From Epiperipatus broadwayi (lineage: Eukaryota > Onychophora > Udeonychophora > Euonychophora > Peripatidae), in the NCBI GenBank assembly GCA_028023455.1, contig JAQFVV010012400.1, positions 17,107,490 through 17,171,489 of the forward strand: a DNA stretch of 64,000 bases. Reading direction: 5' to 3'. Of this stretch, positions 12,379-24,435 are shown in pieces. Under the pieces are notes generated by a model. It saw nothing but the letters and a program-made list of their open reading frames with translations. It had not been told where the DNA came from and did not search any database. How positions within the stretch are numbered: position 1 is the stretch's first letter; each line of letters starts with the position of its first letter. A program made the translations under genes and the position numbers.

Positions 12379-12800
12379 ACTAAAGAAATAAACTCCACCT
12401 TATTAACCAGCTGTTCATAAGGAAGCTATGACTTAAGAATTTGAGACTTTTGTGATCAGAAATTACAACTACCTCAGATCCCATCAGAAATTGGCAGAAC
12501 TTTTTAAATACCCCTACAATTGTTAAAGCTTCCTTCTCAGTTATAATGTAGTTTATTTCCAGACACTTCAATAAGCAGCTAATGAAAAAAAAGTACCCCA
12601 TGTTGACCTCCCTCTTGTATTTGGGACAGAGAAGCCCCCAATCCAATCCCATTACTGTCAGTTTTCACAAAGAACAGCTTACGAAAGTCAGGGTATGACA
12701 ACATAACCGTTTTTAAAAATCCTGTTTTCGTATTTTGGAAGCTAAGTTCATGCTGTTCCGTCGACACCAATTGTCTTTCTTTTTTAAGCAATTACAGTAA
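12379..12800 (-). pseudogene. Gypsy element 1 RNase H
   Basis: Two overlapping minus-strand frames carry the RNase H domain. 12579-12791 gives PDFRKLFFVKTDSNGIGLG and ASLSQIQEGGQ, equivalent to the family motif F.l.TDAS..GiGa.LsQ with the first catalytic Asp. 12380-12652 gives YIITEKEALTIVGVFKKF and VVVISDHKSLKFL, equivalent to YS.tEkE.La.v and the TDHk.L motif. A frameshift between them breaks the enzyme. Confidence 0.85.
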
Positions 12801-13265
12801 TGATCCATGTCGAAAAAAAATTGTTGTAAAATCGGTTTATTATAAAAGTGTATAACCCTAGGAAGGACTTTACATGTTTTTTATTCCCAGGCCTGGGAAA
12901 CTCCTGGATTGCCTGACTTTTCTCAAGATTTGGTTGGATTCCTTTTTCACTGATTATATGGCTTAAAAACTTTACTTCGGTGGTGCTTGTACTTAAATTT
13001 ATTTTAATTCCCTTTTGTCTACTTTCGCGCAACAACTGCTCTAAAGTGTGAAATGCTCTTATATACTTTCTGATGCCAATACAATGCCATCTACATACAT
13101 TACTACTAAACTCTTGATACTATCTGATAACACCTGATCTAGACATTGCATTAGCCCATCCCGCTATTTTTTAAACCAAAGAGGATCTGATTGAAGTTAT
13201 ATGCACACCCATTATACCAAAACGCGGTATATTTCCTATTGTTTAACAGGCAACCCTGGGTATCA
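12784..13265 (-). pseudogene. Gypsy element 1 reverse transcriptase, C-terminal half
   Basis: Minus-strand RT palm and thumb. Fragments near 13070-13250 read KYTAFWYNGCAYNFNQILFG and then YVDGIVLAS, the YxDD box in which the second aspartate is replaced by glycine. 12784-13035 continues with KFLSHIISEKGIQPNLEK and KHVKSFLGLYTFIINRFY, the usual connection to RNase H. Together with frameshifts, the YVDG change marks a dead enzyme. The N-terminal half lies at 15256-15659, beyond a 2-kb insertion. Confidence 0.85.
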
Positions 13266-15255
13266 TTTAATTATATTTGTAAGATGGTGAAACAAAATCT
13301 ATGAAAAGGATAGGCATGGATCATGCAAAGATATATGCATATATATATGGCTGTTTAGTCGCCATAATACTTGTAGATAACTCTTTATGATTATCTACCA
13401 TATTAAATTCTAGTATGGACGAATTCTATTTGGGATTTTTTTTCATAAGAAGTCCTGTAAATCGTGCATATATATACTATACAAGTATATGAGTGTGTAT
13501 TTTCCCACATTGGCCATTATTTCAATAACGCAATTTTCTTTTCTTTTGTTGAGGTAAAAGTATATTTATGAGCATCAGACAGGGCCGACCTCAAGCAGCA
13601 ATCTCACTATTACAATGAGAATTATACTTTCCCTATTAGTATATGGTTATATGCTATATTTGATCAGGTACCCAACCCTATTTAGCTCAATCTCAAGGCT
13701 GGGAGGATATGATATTCTAAATCTCTTTGCTCTTAAACTAGATTATTCGTAAATTGGAATTAATTATCCTGACTCTCACTGATTATTCACCCATTCCCTT
13801 TTCTTATACACTAACATTTATTTGCGGAACTGAAGGTTCGAGATAAAATGTTAAATATAGGTGTGCAATCATACAGACTATAACATAGTAGCTTTGTGAG
13901 GTATACTGACAGGAATAAAACAGGAAAAGATAAACGATATATCTATTTTTCAATAAGGTGGCCAATAATTACTGTTCATAAGTAAGTACACAAATTTACA
14001 TTTCTTTCTTCATTAAATTAAAGATTTATTAAAATTCATATATCAATTAGACAAATTTTATTATTAAGATAACAAAAACTATTAAATTAAAGTAGAAAAC
14101 AAAAAAAATACAGTCATGTGGTACATTATCATTAATGTTTGAACAGTGAATAAATATTTAGAGGATAACTAGTCGCAATTATAAGTTCAATTGTAAAAGT
14201 TATATTTGCCTTTGGTGATCCGGATCGATATATTTTTATTTTCTTCCATGTAAGCTTTCTCTTAGAAAAGGTATTTTTCCACATTTGAGATAAAACAAAA
14301 TACACATGATAGTCCTGAATCCAAGATAAGTGTTTCCTTCATAGTTTAACTCTAGAATCATAGGTTAATGGCGGCAGTCAATGATGAATATCTTATTTGC
14401 AATCTTGTAAGCATACAAAGTCCATTGTATTCTTTTTCTTCACTATGCTAAATTTTTGTATAATCTCCATAGGATCTATATTGGTTATGGTTTAAGTCGG
14501 CGGGCAATAGAATCAGGACAGCTATGTACTAGAAGTATGGGGTGATGGCCTACACATATTGCTTTTACCCCTTAATTAAGGTTTGACACCTTTTTGATGT
14601 TTAGTATAGCAAACATTTTCTTAGCAGTCGATGAATCCAACCAATTTCAACAACTGCTCAAATAGCAAGAGCACAACCATCCACACTAAAATACCAACAA
14701 CTTAACAATAACACCTTCCACTCCCCTTTATTTTTTTTTATTAATTAGCCATCTCCAAAGTTATTCTATCAGCATTCCTATCTTTTATTAATTACTTGGG
14801 AATGATTTTACTATCTTATTTGCGTTCTTTTGTTAAATTTACATTAACTAACAATTTTCGGGAATTTGAGAAGCCAAGAGCCCTCCTAAATAACAAAGAA
14901 TTGCCTCAAGACATCTGCAGCCAAATTATTTTGTTACCCTCATTAAAACAAGATATATGTTTTTTTTTTAAAATTGTACATTTAAAAGAAAAAAATATGT
15001 ATTAACGTATAACTGTATCCTTCAATTCCTACTTTCACAATAACATATTCCCAGATATTTATAAAACAGATAATTACACTCTCTATGATGATAAAAAAAA
15101 ACCAAACAAACAAAATTAAAAAAAACCTTTAAAATCAGTTTTTTTCTCTACATATATGTTATCTTTCATATATGGAAATTGAATAAATTAAGACAGGACT
15201 TATGCAAGCTACGCCTATATAAATTATGTCCCGTATCCATGGTCATTAATTTCTC
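13266..15255. mobile_element. Unidentified ~2-kb insertion splitting the gypsy RT
   Basis: RT blocks that are adjacent in any Ty3/gypsy enzyme (SSYWQINLHPN and KYTAFWYNG) lie 2 kb apart here, so this interval must be inserted DNA. Its edges can be placed only to within a few tens of bases. At the high-coordinate edge the minus strand has gggtttgaacccnngt, a pol III B-box-like block (near 15260-15275). No coding domain was recognised. It may be one element or several. Confidence 0.6.
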
Positions 15256-15851
15256 TTGTAACAGGGTTCAAACCCAACTACAGTTACATTAGGATGAAGA
15301 TTGATCTGCCAGTAACTGGAAGCCAAATCAAACCGAAAATATTCTCTTATTGCGGAATTTTGCCAGTAACTAACTCTTCATGGGCAGAGGAAAATTTGTA
15401 TCAGGAATTGTTATCTTATTTGTCAATTGTCTAAACAAAGCCAGATGGACCTGTCTTTTTTTTTAGTTACAATAGGGTTCTTAAAAGGGGATAAGCATTT
15501 GAAGATAATTCCCCATTTAAGCATCTTCTCTATTTATTCTTCCACCTCACCCCTATATCAAGGTGGGATAGAGTATACCTGGGCATGATAGGGTTGATCC
15601 AACGAGTTTTAGCCTATGCTCATATCCTTGAATCACTCGGGGAACCTCAAAAAATGCTCTCATTTATTTAGTAGTTGCTCCAGTTGTTTCTTTTGATCAT
15701 TGTTTATAAACCTTGATTCTTTTATCTTTTTCCTTATTTCTATCTGTATCCCTGCACTTTGTGTGAAGTAATCTTTCTCCGCTATGTGCATGTTCACCCA
15801 TACCTGTTTTGATGCCAGTCTCACTCTCTTACTATTAGCCATCATGACATA
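15256..15851 (-). pseudogene. Gypsy element 1 RT N-terminal half and PR-RT linker
   Basis: 15660-15851 is an open linker on the minus strand (ANSKRVRLASKQVWVNMHIA, then KKIKESRFINNDQKKQLEQL). It leads through a degraded stretch into RT finger motifs: DQPYHAQVYSIPP, VEEXIEKMLKWGII, FKNPIVTKKKDRSIWLCLD, and SSYWQINLHPN near 15300. These match the Ty3/gypsy pattern (PY..pp..r..v...i..ml..giI.pS.SP..sPiv.v.KkdG..R.C.D). Several stops are present. Confidence 0.8.
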
Positions 15852-15962
15852 TGCCTTTTTTTTTCTCATATGTCATAGCATCGGCTGGGACGTGAACCCA
15901 CAATCGTCTGCAACCAACTACTTGCTTGCAAGGCGGATGCGATGACCTCTCAGCTAACAACG
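15852..15962 (-). mobile_element. tRNA-derived SINE-like insertion
   Basis: On the minus strand ttagctgagaggtcatcgc matches a pol III A box, cgccttgcaagc looks like an anticodon arm, and gtgggttcacgtcccagc is a clear B box, followed by a short A9 tail. It is too short and unpaired at the acceptor stem to be a working tRNA. It interrupts the gypsy coding region: LPLKNVK before it and AYVMMANSKR after it are contiguous in the family. Confidence 0.65.
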
Positions 15963-16120
15963 TTTGACGTTTTTTAATGGCAAAATTTTGACTTTAGGGT
16001 TTCTATCAAACATTTCCTGGGACATTACTGACACATGGCTTCTTGAATCAAGTATAGCACTGGGTATCCCCCTTCTATTACTATCTTCACTTTCGGACAG
16101 CCCTTAGGTGCCATTATTGG
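15963..16120 (-). pseudogene. Gypsy element 1 aspartic protease
   Basis: Minus strand reads AILDSRSHVSVMSQEMFD near 16005-16070. This is the retroviral-type protease active-site region, in which the family motif D(S/T)G.S.VSvi has become DSR. It lies directly between Gag and the PR-RT linker, as expected. The Gly-to-Arg change and nearby stops imply no activity. Confidence 0.75.
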
Positions 16121-16439
16121 TTCCCTCTCTTCCCAGCTACACACCATATTTGTTACTTGCATATGAGCATTTTCCCTATCATATTTTCCCCTCTACGTTT
16201 TGTCCTTCCTCCTCAATCTCTCCTTCACTCCCTCTCTTATCTGAATTCTTTTGAAAGCATATTTCATGGTGTTCTTCTGTTCGTTTATTTCTGAAAATTT
16301 ATATTCCTTGTCTCTATTCCCATAATCTGTCCATTTCTGTCCTGTGCTATAAATATTTCAGACATCTGCTCTAATGTTTCCTGTTTTGTTTCAATTATCA
16401 TTTGCCCTACATTCTTAGGAAGGTTTAACTATTCGTATA

Positions 16440-17100
16440 AATTTACTGCACAATATATGATAAAGTGGTAGTCATGATCAATCTTAATTTTATCACTTGT
16501 TGCTGGAAAAATGTGATGAATAGTTCCCCAGACCGCTATTTGTCTTGCGCCACCTGGTGCTTAATAGTTTCCTGACATTCACCCCCCCCCCCAATAGTTC
16601 ACCAAGTAATAACTGTTTGTATTCTCCAAATGTTGCTGGTTTTGAGAATAATGAGTCCCACCAGAATTGAGTCTTGCTCTGCATATGACAGCAAACTATA
16701 GCAACCTAGACTACTTCGTTTAATTTATTCAGCAAAAAAATAATATTCCAGACTAACAAGGTGTTCATTTGGAGCCTCCTCTATGTACCCTGAAAATGTC
16801 TATTTTTAGCAACTGATTTACTGCATTAAGTCTATGTATATGTGTGCATGTTCTTATGCTTTCCTGTTCATTTTCTAACATTTGTATTCACTTTACCAAT
16901 TTTTTCACATTTCTTCTATCATTATCATGTCTTTCCTTATCCTCTTGTTGTGCTGTCCTCTTTTTTGACCTCCACTGTCTTATCTCTTCTAACAGTGCTT
17001 CCATACTTTCTAGTTTTTGGAATTTTTTTTTTTTTACTTATTTCTGTTTATTTCTATTTCAAATATTTTTTCCTTAACTGAAGTATGTGACTGCCTTTAA
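16440..17100 (-). pseudogene. Gypsy element 1 Gag remnant
   Basis: 16493-16684 reads QSKTQFWWDSLFSKPATFGE and YKQLLLGELL, matching the retrotransposon Gag capsid block (l.g.A..WW......tw.efk..f...F). Further upstream on the minus strand, 16842-17020 is a charged, coiled-coil-like stretch (MEALLEEIRQWRSKKRTAQQ) typical of arthropod gypsy Gag N-termini. Frames are broken and no zinc knuckle was found. Confidence 0.65.
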
Positions 17101-17333
17101 CCTCCTTAGTCCTTTCTGATTCCACTTTGTCCTCAATACTCCAATGTGCCTAAAATATCTATCACTTTAGACTCTTTTCATTTAGATTTATTATAATTTG
17201 TTTGCTTTGGTCCCTTCTCTTTCTACACTGTACACTACTTTTGTATATGACACAATTTAGCGTTTCTTCAAAACCTTATTTTCAGACTTTTAATTCTACT
17301 TACTAGCAATTATAAACATATGGCAGTTCGGCA

Positions 17334-17352
17334 ACCACGTTAGAAAGCCAAT
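17334..17352 (-). other. Candidate primer-binding site of gypsy element 1
   Basis: Immediately inside the 5' LTR the minus strand reads ...ttcaattggctttctaacg. The LTR ends in CA and tggctttctaac begins 2 nt later, which is where a tRNA-primed PBS starts with TGG. A second TGG (tggttgccgaactgcc) follows about 13 nt further in, so the exact site is uncertain. Confidence 0.4.
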
Positions 17353-19195
17353 TGAACTGGATGGGAGATAATCGCTCTGATTATTTAAATTTAAAAAAAT
17401 CTCTCTATTCCGGCTGCACTTTATTATTGCAGCACACTGGCCCTTCAAATAGAGAAGTCAAATAAAGAAGGTGGATATGACCAACGGCACCTATAACCAG
17501 ACCAGGGCTATACAAAATATAACCTGCGGCCACATTTCCAGGCTATAAAACTTTTTGCCTGCTAAATTCAAACCCTTGTTATCCAAAGCATTTCTATTTG
17601 TTTTGAGGTAAAACCTAAGGTGCCAGCTAATCATAAGTTATAATTAGCATGCCTGGATGACAGATAAACAATTTGAGCGCTTAATGCCTAACTAGCTCTT
17701 TTATTTATTTATGGGAAAACAAACTATAGCAGACTACTTAATATTTACACTTTATTAGTCTATTAGTGGTATAATTATTAAAGAGAACGGACAAACAATA
17801 ATTAGCAAACAAACAATTTATTTTAAAATAATTCTAATTAAAACATGATATTAAAGAATATTATAATAAAGAAAATTATAAATTCAAGCACACTTCTAAT
17901 AAAATACATGATAATAAAAAATAATATAATTAAAATATTATAGATCTGCATATGTACACACACCTTGAAATATAAATTCACTATTCAAAGGAAACTTAGC
18001 ACAGATTAATTAAAATATATTATAAAAAGATTAAATATGTAAGCATGTACTTACTAGGGCTTATTTTATATGATAATTATGGGAGGCACTTAAAGATTGC
18101 TATGGCGGCTATCAAAGATTAACAAAGTCTTTTATTCGAACACGATCAATTCATGAATGGGAAAAAGGAAATTTCATAATTACCTAGGATTTTTGTACTT
18201 TATACTTCTGGGAATATGCCTTTCTCTTGCTTCTATTGCATTGGTCACCAACCGATTGGATTTTTAAACTTCACTAATTATTTTAGCTCCTGGCTGACTT
18301 TCTGTGCTTCCGAGATAATTCCTTGGCTGTTCAGATTATTAAAAAATGGACATGACTTCTAGATAGAGGATTTCTGATGTTCTAGATGACCAGGACAGGA
18401 GACTGGCTGCACACTCCAGTGACTGTCTAGCCCTGCATGGTTTTAGATGGTTCTTCGGTAAATGTGATGACACCTAATTGCATTCTGGAGCGCTAATGGT
18501 TTTTCCCATCTATTCTTCTCTGGAACTCTTCCACTGTATTAATACGAGTACTCTTAATCTTAATGATTGCTATGAATGAAGCTGAAGAATAATGAAGAAT
18601 CAAGTTTCTGTCCTTTTATATGATTCTACTTATCACTCCGATCTAGTTTAATTAATTTATAAATTTTATTAATTATATTCCCATTGTGTTTTAATCTGCA
18701 TATTTGCGTAGGTCTTTGGATAAGATATTGACTTGAATTATTTTCCATTGTTTTTATTTACTGCAATTTATAGTTATTATTCCCTTTCTTCTGTTTATTG
18801 GCTGAGCAATCTTTAAGTGGATTTAAGTTTATATGCTTTCCTTTCACATTTTAATTCTATTTTCATTAGAACTCTATTTTTTAACTTTTTACTTAGTTAA
18901 ATTTATACCCCCTTCTACTCATTCTTTAACTAGCAAAACTTTATTATAACAAGATGACTCAGCGCTTTGTCTTTTGATGATTTGCGTTTCTTAATTTAAA
19001 AAAAACTCTTTAAACACTTTCTAAATTATATTTCTCTTTCTTAAAAACATTTCTAAATTACATTTCTATTTCTTAACACTTTACTTATTTCTTTTGTGAA
19101 TTTTAGTTCGATTATTAAGAATAAATGACTCCAAAACTAATTATATATTTTCATACAAATTATGAAACATGTAGCGCTGCTCATTAGCGGTTAAA
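17353..19195 (-). repeat. 5' LTR of gypsy element 1
   Basis: Counterpart of 9209-11039 with the same order of landmarks. On the minus strand it begins near 19195, with the first bases damaged (the expected TGTAATGTATCGC is reduced), and ends at 17353 in TTCA. It carries indels relative to the 3' LTR, for example an extra block near 18540 and at 19010-19090. Confidence 0.85.
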
Positions 19196-20880
19196 TATAT
19201 ATATATACCTATTTGGTACAAATATATATAAGTAATAGGATATAAAATGAATCAAGTTATAAAGAGATATAATATTTAGTTGTATTGTTTATATGATAAA
19301 TTATTTTTGTATTCTTATATATTATATACATATTGTAATGGAAGGTATATTCCATTGTAATTTATCTCAAGTCTTGGCTTATTTTTATTGAATTCCATGT
19401 TGGGAAGCCAATTGTAATGGAAAATATATGTATAAAGGAAAATAAAATCACCCCAATTATTTGTCCAATTATAATGGACTGCAACTAGGCATCAGAAGAT
19501 AAATTTTAAGAATGAGTAAAATATGGTCCAATCATTGATTAACAATTATAATATTATCTATGCGACTAGCTGTACATAAAATATGTATAGATACCAAAGA
19601 GCAATGATAAGAGACATTAAATGGTTTGCTCTCAGGGTTAACTTGACCAGTGAGATTTAATTACTCACTAAAATATAAATTGGAAACAAAGGGAATTTTA
19701 TTGAATCCAATCTATATTCTCAGATGGGGATTATATGCAAAACAATATAATAATTAGTGATGGCTTAAATAAATAATTATAAACTTGAATATTGGTAAAT
19801 CACAAAATCATCATATAAGTAATTCTCAGTCCCAAGCATTGCCTACTGACCTTTGTACTAAAAAGAGAAAAATAAATAAATAAATAAATCACAAAGTTAT
19901 TTCATATAACACAAATAGTATATCCTTTATTTTAATTGTGGTTTGATTTTCTTTTCAAATGGCAATAGTCATATTCAAACACATACAATATTTTTTTATC
20001 GTCTAAATTTTCATTTTTAATTCAAATATTATTTAAATTCACAATATTTGCTAACAATAGGCATGGAATGACATTTGTATCTACATAAGAACCATCTACT
20101 ATTAATATGCAGAAAGAAGCAATAATGGAAAAATAATGAGTCGTAATAGCTTCTTAAAATAACAGTTCAGAATCATTGATACATTCCTCAAGGTTAGATC
20201 ACTTAATTTTACACAAAATTATCAGTATTTTCTTCCTACTGTGTTGGACATTTATATGCTTCATTTTCTATTAAAACTATACTTCTCTTTTAGACTGCAA
20301 GTACAAATTCCTTAGATTTATTATCTATAATGGAGCTTCTATTATGGCCAAAACTCAATATCTTCTTTTATATCATCAATAATTCTGAGACTTCAATAAA
20401 CATTTATAATGGACTACATAACTCGTAGTATATGAAACTTCTATAATTAAAAATATAAGAATGATTCCTAATCTCATACGTGAAGAAATATGCATATATA
20501 ACACAAATATAAAATGATTACAGCCTGATTTATCCTTTTAAACATATCTTATGATGAAGTTATGAATTAATTTTTGAAGGGGAAATCTCAAATAATTATA
20601 TTATATTTTAAACATTAATATAATACATTGTGTATATTTATAAATGATTCTTACGAGAACAAATGATAATCTATTTAATTTCGAGCAAGCATTGTATACA
20701 ACATATATGTAGCATATGCATACAATACATTTAAATTAAAACAACAAAGTGTTTTAATGACAAATTATATCTAATTTATAATCATTCATGTTAATGAACT
20801 AGAATTTAAAACCAGTTTATTTATATAATGTACATATATAAGGCACCCTGTATATTACATATATAGACACAGGTGTATAT
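19196..20880. other. AT-rich interval between two LTR elements
   Basis: No coding segment or RNA gene found. It contains a (AAAT)n run near 19868-19888 and short direct repeats of ccaattgtaatgg-like phrases around 19330-19480. This appears to be the older substrate into which the long-LTR element inserted. Confidence 0.4.
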
Positions 20881-23800
20881 TGTAACATAATTAAATGAAG
20901 TCACAAATCCAGTGTAACAAAATTAAAGATGGTTCAAATAAGATCCAAGTAAAGGTTGATCAAATAACATAGATGGTTACAATATAACTATTACCATATC
21001 TGAGTTGAAAGGTAGTCCATAGAATGATCATAATATTTAAAATAATGTTGGATTTCTCAATATCCAAATATCAAGAATTATAAGCAAATTATTAACAACA
21101 AGTATTATAACTCAGGTATATGAAATCATGTGAGGTGAGTACACTAGTAATTCAATAAAATATAACTCAGGTATACAGACAGTAATCTTATCCACTTTCA
21201 TTTCTTGGTTTGATGTTAAGTGCATGTTTAAACAAATACTAAGTGAATATGGTCTAGCAGGGCACCACTAGATTATCTGAATCTAGACACGGTTATATCT
21301 AATAACCTTTCACATGTACTGGGTTTGAATCCCTTTTTGGTACTTTATTTCTAATAAAAATGGGAGATTTTGCTTTTTGAGCCATATCACTATACGCACT
21401 AATATTTAGGTAAAAGTAAAACATCTATAAACCAAAGTGGAGTATATTAGACATAAATCATTTCTCAGATCTTAACATAACAAATGTGTTTCAATATTTT
21501 TATAAGTTTACTAGCTCAGATTATATATAACTAATTTAGGATGGCAATTCACTCATCCTTGCATGAAATAGATGATGGGATGTGGTTATAATAATACTAA
21601 GAAATCACTAAATATTATAAAATTAATATTTATTTATGGCCTTTAAACAGTTAAACAGCTCATTAATTAAAACGTTGATGATGATGATGATGATGATAAT
21701 AATAACGATAATGACAATGGTTTCAACTACAGCTCTAGGACTAAGCCTAAACATAAAACTAATTTTATAAAGAAATTCATAATTATTGCGTAATTTTAGC
21801 ATATTTAATCATATCTTAAACAACTAATATTTAACCATTGATGATGAATGATCACACTTACTAAAGACTACTCTTAATGAAATATATACGCCTCGTTTAA
21901 TAAAACAAACTAATATTTATTACTGCATTTCTAACATATACATAAAAATTTCTAGATAAACATGAAAATTGATATGAATAATAATAATGATAATAATTGA
22001 TTATATAACAATCCTCAGATTAATTTCAAGTTCTTCCCCCTTTCCCTTCAAATGTATTTTGTATTAAGTTGGATGTCACATTGACCATGATTTTCACTCC
22101 ATGAGAAAAGTATTTCAAGAAAAAAATATTATCTGCTCATTAGCACACATACTTTATAAATCTAACATGTAAGTAGAATGTTAAAAAAAAATGTTAATAG
22201 AATTGAAAGAGCAAGTTTTAGAAACAAGTTTTAAATTATTTTCTCCCCCTCTCTTCTACCTCTGAAATGCTATACTTAACTTGAAACAAAATAATCTAAT
22301 ATTCTAATACTACTTGTTACTTCACATTCACTCACAATTATACACATATAAAAATATTATTATGTATGTGCGTTTTATCCCATAATAACAAAATATTATT
22401 TAAAACCAAAATAATAATATATTAGTTAAAACTAAAATCATAATACCATAAAAAAAATTGTTTTACACATTAATATTTTTCATAACTGTAAAATTAATAA
22501 ACAAATAATTTTGATACATTCAAGATCATTTATGAAGCTCAAAGTTATTATTAGTAAGACATTCTTGTTTTTAATCGATCTGAATAGTCTTTAAAAGTTC
22601 TTTAAATAAAATATACCACTTTATTGCTAAAATGTTTATTAAGACTCTGATATCATAAAGAAAATAGATATAAAAAGTCATATTACTGATCTTTTGTTTG
22701 TGGCAAATTTCCAAGGGTTCAAACTTGTCTTGTATAATGTCTATATTTCTGCAGCTACCATTTCCATTTTACGTGGGAACAATCTCTTTCTTGAGGTGTA
22801 TAACTATTTGATGATGATGACTCTATTGAGGTTATTTGCTTTAGTGGACAATTTGGAAATCATTATATTAATTTTTCTTCTCTTCCTGTCAAGCATGTGG
22901 ATGAAATACAGCAGTTGTTTTCACATTTATAAATTTTCTTGAGTTTAAAATCAGTTGTTGGAACAATTAATTGGACTTGATGATTAATATTTATCAGTAG
23001 ATTAATTCATCTTCTTTGAATGCAGGTGAATGCTTTCTTCCTTCTATTAAAAACATCTTATTTCTCTGGTCAGTTGAAAGGTGTAGAATATGATTTTAGA
23101 CACAACATCTTTTCTTTCCTATGTGATGTGCAGCTTCCCCAGATGGTCCGGCAAAGATGGGACATACATATAATTTTTCTAGCCAGCCATTTCTTATATT
23201 TTCAACATTCAATTTAATAGTCTAATAATCTGAATCATAATCACAATAATAATAATAATTCCAGACAGCTTTTTATATCCAATTTTTAGCTAACTTAACC
23301 AATCAGAGATAGCGTCACTTGCTATTTTTGGACAAATTCGTTTTAATTAGATCTCTAATTTATTTTCAACTAAATTATTTTTCAACTGAAAAGTTTAATC
23401 CTTTTTCCAGACACTTTTGTTTTAAAAAAAAATAGACTTAATCCTTATTTCCTTTCTTTTTTTTACATCTAGGTAACATTTCAAATTTTTGAGCTTCCTT
23501 CTTTAGATCTTAAGATAAGACAATTTCAAAATTAGAGCTCCCACCCAGATTAAGCTCCCAAAGTGACAAACAATCATTTACAAAAAACAAAATTGCTACA
23601 AAGATAGATATCTGATTAAACAGATTTCCTCTTTTAACATAAAATTGTACAAAAAAAATAATTTGACAGATTTAATCCTTCCTTTTCTTTCAATATTTAA
23701 TAAATGTAAATTTCTGTATGTAATGTACACACATCCTTCATTATTTCAAATCATTCATAAACTAACATTAAATAATATAATTGCTAGCTTAGTAATTATA

Positions 23801-24266
23801 ACCCTATTATTTAATTAAATTTGTAACTTTTAAATCCCAATTACAATTATAGAAAAGAAAATAGAAGTATAGAATAAGATATTAGAATTGATCAAGCATA
23901 GGTTAGTTTTAAAGAAAGTTAAAATGTTGAATATTTGAAATATGAAACAATTAAATAGCTTACACATACACTGCCTATACGTATGCATTATAACTTTGCT
24001 TTTTAACAGAAAAACTAAATATTAAATAGTTTAAATGTGTGTATTACTCTTTTTGGTCTATCAACACACAAACAAATAAAGCATATAATTGTTGTCCCAC
24101 TCTCTTTCTGTTTAAAGCTTTTGAAATTTTGATCTGGTAGGGTTTGAACTTGGATGCCCTACAGCTTCTTTTATGGTTATATAAAAATGTGATGATGATT
24201 TTTGGTTTACCTTTTCTACATGCACATTACTATAAATTTAGCTAGTGACTAAATTGTAATGGCACA
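20881..24266 (-). repeat. 3' LTR of long-LTR element (3386 bp)
   Basis: Matches 27365-31587 almost base for base from 20983 onwards. It has about 80 extra bases near its low-coordinate end (20890-20980). It contains a tRNA-like A box/B box pair at 21250-21333, a GAT-rich microsatellite at 21674-21715, and a small open frame at 22694-22942 that also exists in the other LTR simply because the DNA is duplicated. Confidence 0.85.
21245..21345 (+). other. tRNA-like pol III promoter block inside the LTR
   Basis: tggtctagcaggg resembles an A box and gggtttgaatccc is a very good B box about 70 nt later. Between them ctagattatctgaatctag can form an anticodon-arm-like hairpin, with extra sequence like a long variable arm (Leu/Ser type). 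The acceptor stem does not pair, so this is a tRNA-derived (SINE-head-like) segment, not a tRNA gene. The same block is at 27655-27755. Confidence 0.5.
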
Positions 24267-24285
24267 ACTTCCCCCCCCCCTTTGG
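24267..24285 (-). other. Polypurine tract of long-LTR element
   Basis: On the minus strand ccaaaggggggggggaagt runs straight into the 3' LTR start TGTGCC. An uninterrupted G10 purine tract at this exact place is the expected plus-strand priming site. Confidence 0.8.
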
Positions 24286-24435
24286 ATAAAATCATCAGCA
24301 CTTTTGTTTTAACTATATTTAAAAAAAAATCCTAACTAATAAAATACACTAATAATAATAAACACACTAATAATAAAAAAAATTCTAACTACTGGTAAAT
24401 ATCATACTTTTCATTAGAAAATCTAGCATCCTGAT

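Larger units (their letters stand above)
9209..19195 (-). mobile_element. Ty3/gypsy LTR retrotransposon 1 (nested, degraded)
   Basis: Two directly repeated ends of about 1.83 kb (9209-11039 and 17353-19195) bracket a minus-strand interior with domains in the Ty3/gypsy order Gag, protease, RT, RNase H, integrase. Each LTR runs TG...CA on the minus strand, apart from a damaged first base in the 5' copy. A purine-rich tract (aatggagggtgg on the minus strand) abuts the 3' LTR at 11040. The element sits in an (AT)n stretch on both sides, consistent with an AT target duplication. LTR divergence is obvious by eye, with many substitutions and indels, so the insertion is old. A SINE-like unit and a 2-kb insertion interrupt it. 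Confidence 0.85.

Noticed and set aside
21670-21715. GAT/AAT-rich run as a CRISPR or satellite array
   Set aside because: It is a short trinucleotide microsatellite inside the LTR; no spacer structure.
22694-22942. 82-residue open frame, duplicated at 29106-29354
   Set aside because: It is conserved only because both copies lie in the two LTRs of the same element; start is not ATG, composition is hydrophobic AT-rich, and no family is recognised.
24120-24165. gggtttgaacttgg block as a tRNA B box
   Set aside because: No A box at a suitable distance on either strand; part of the long LTR.
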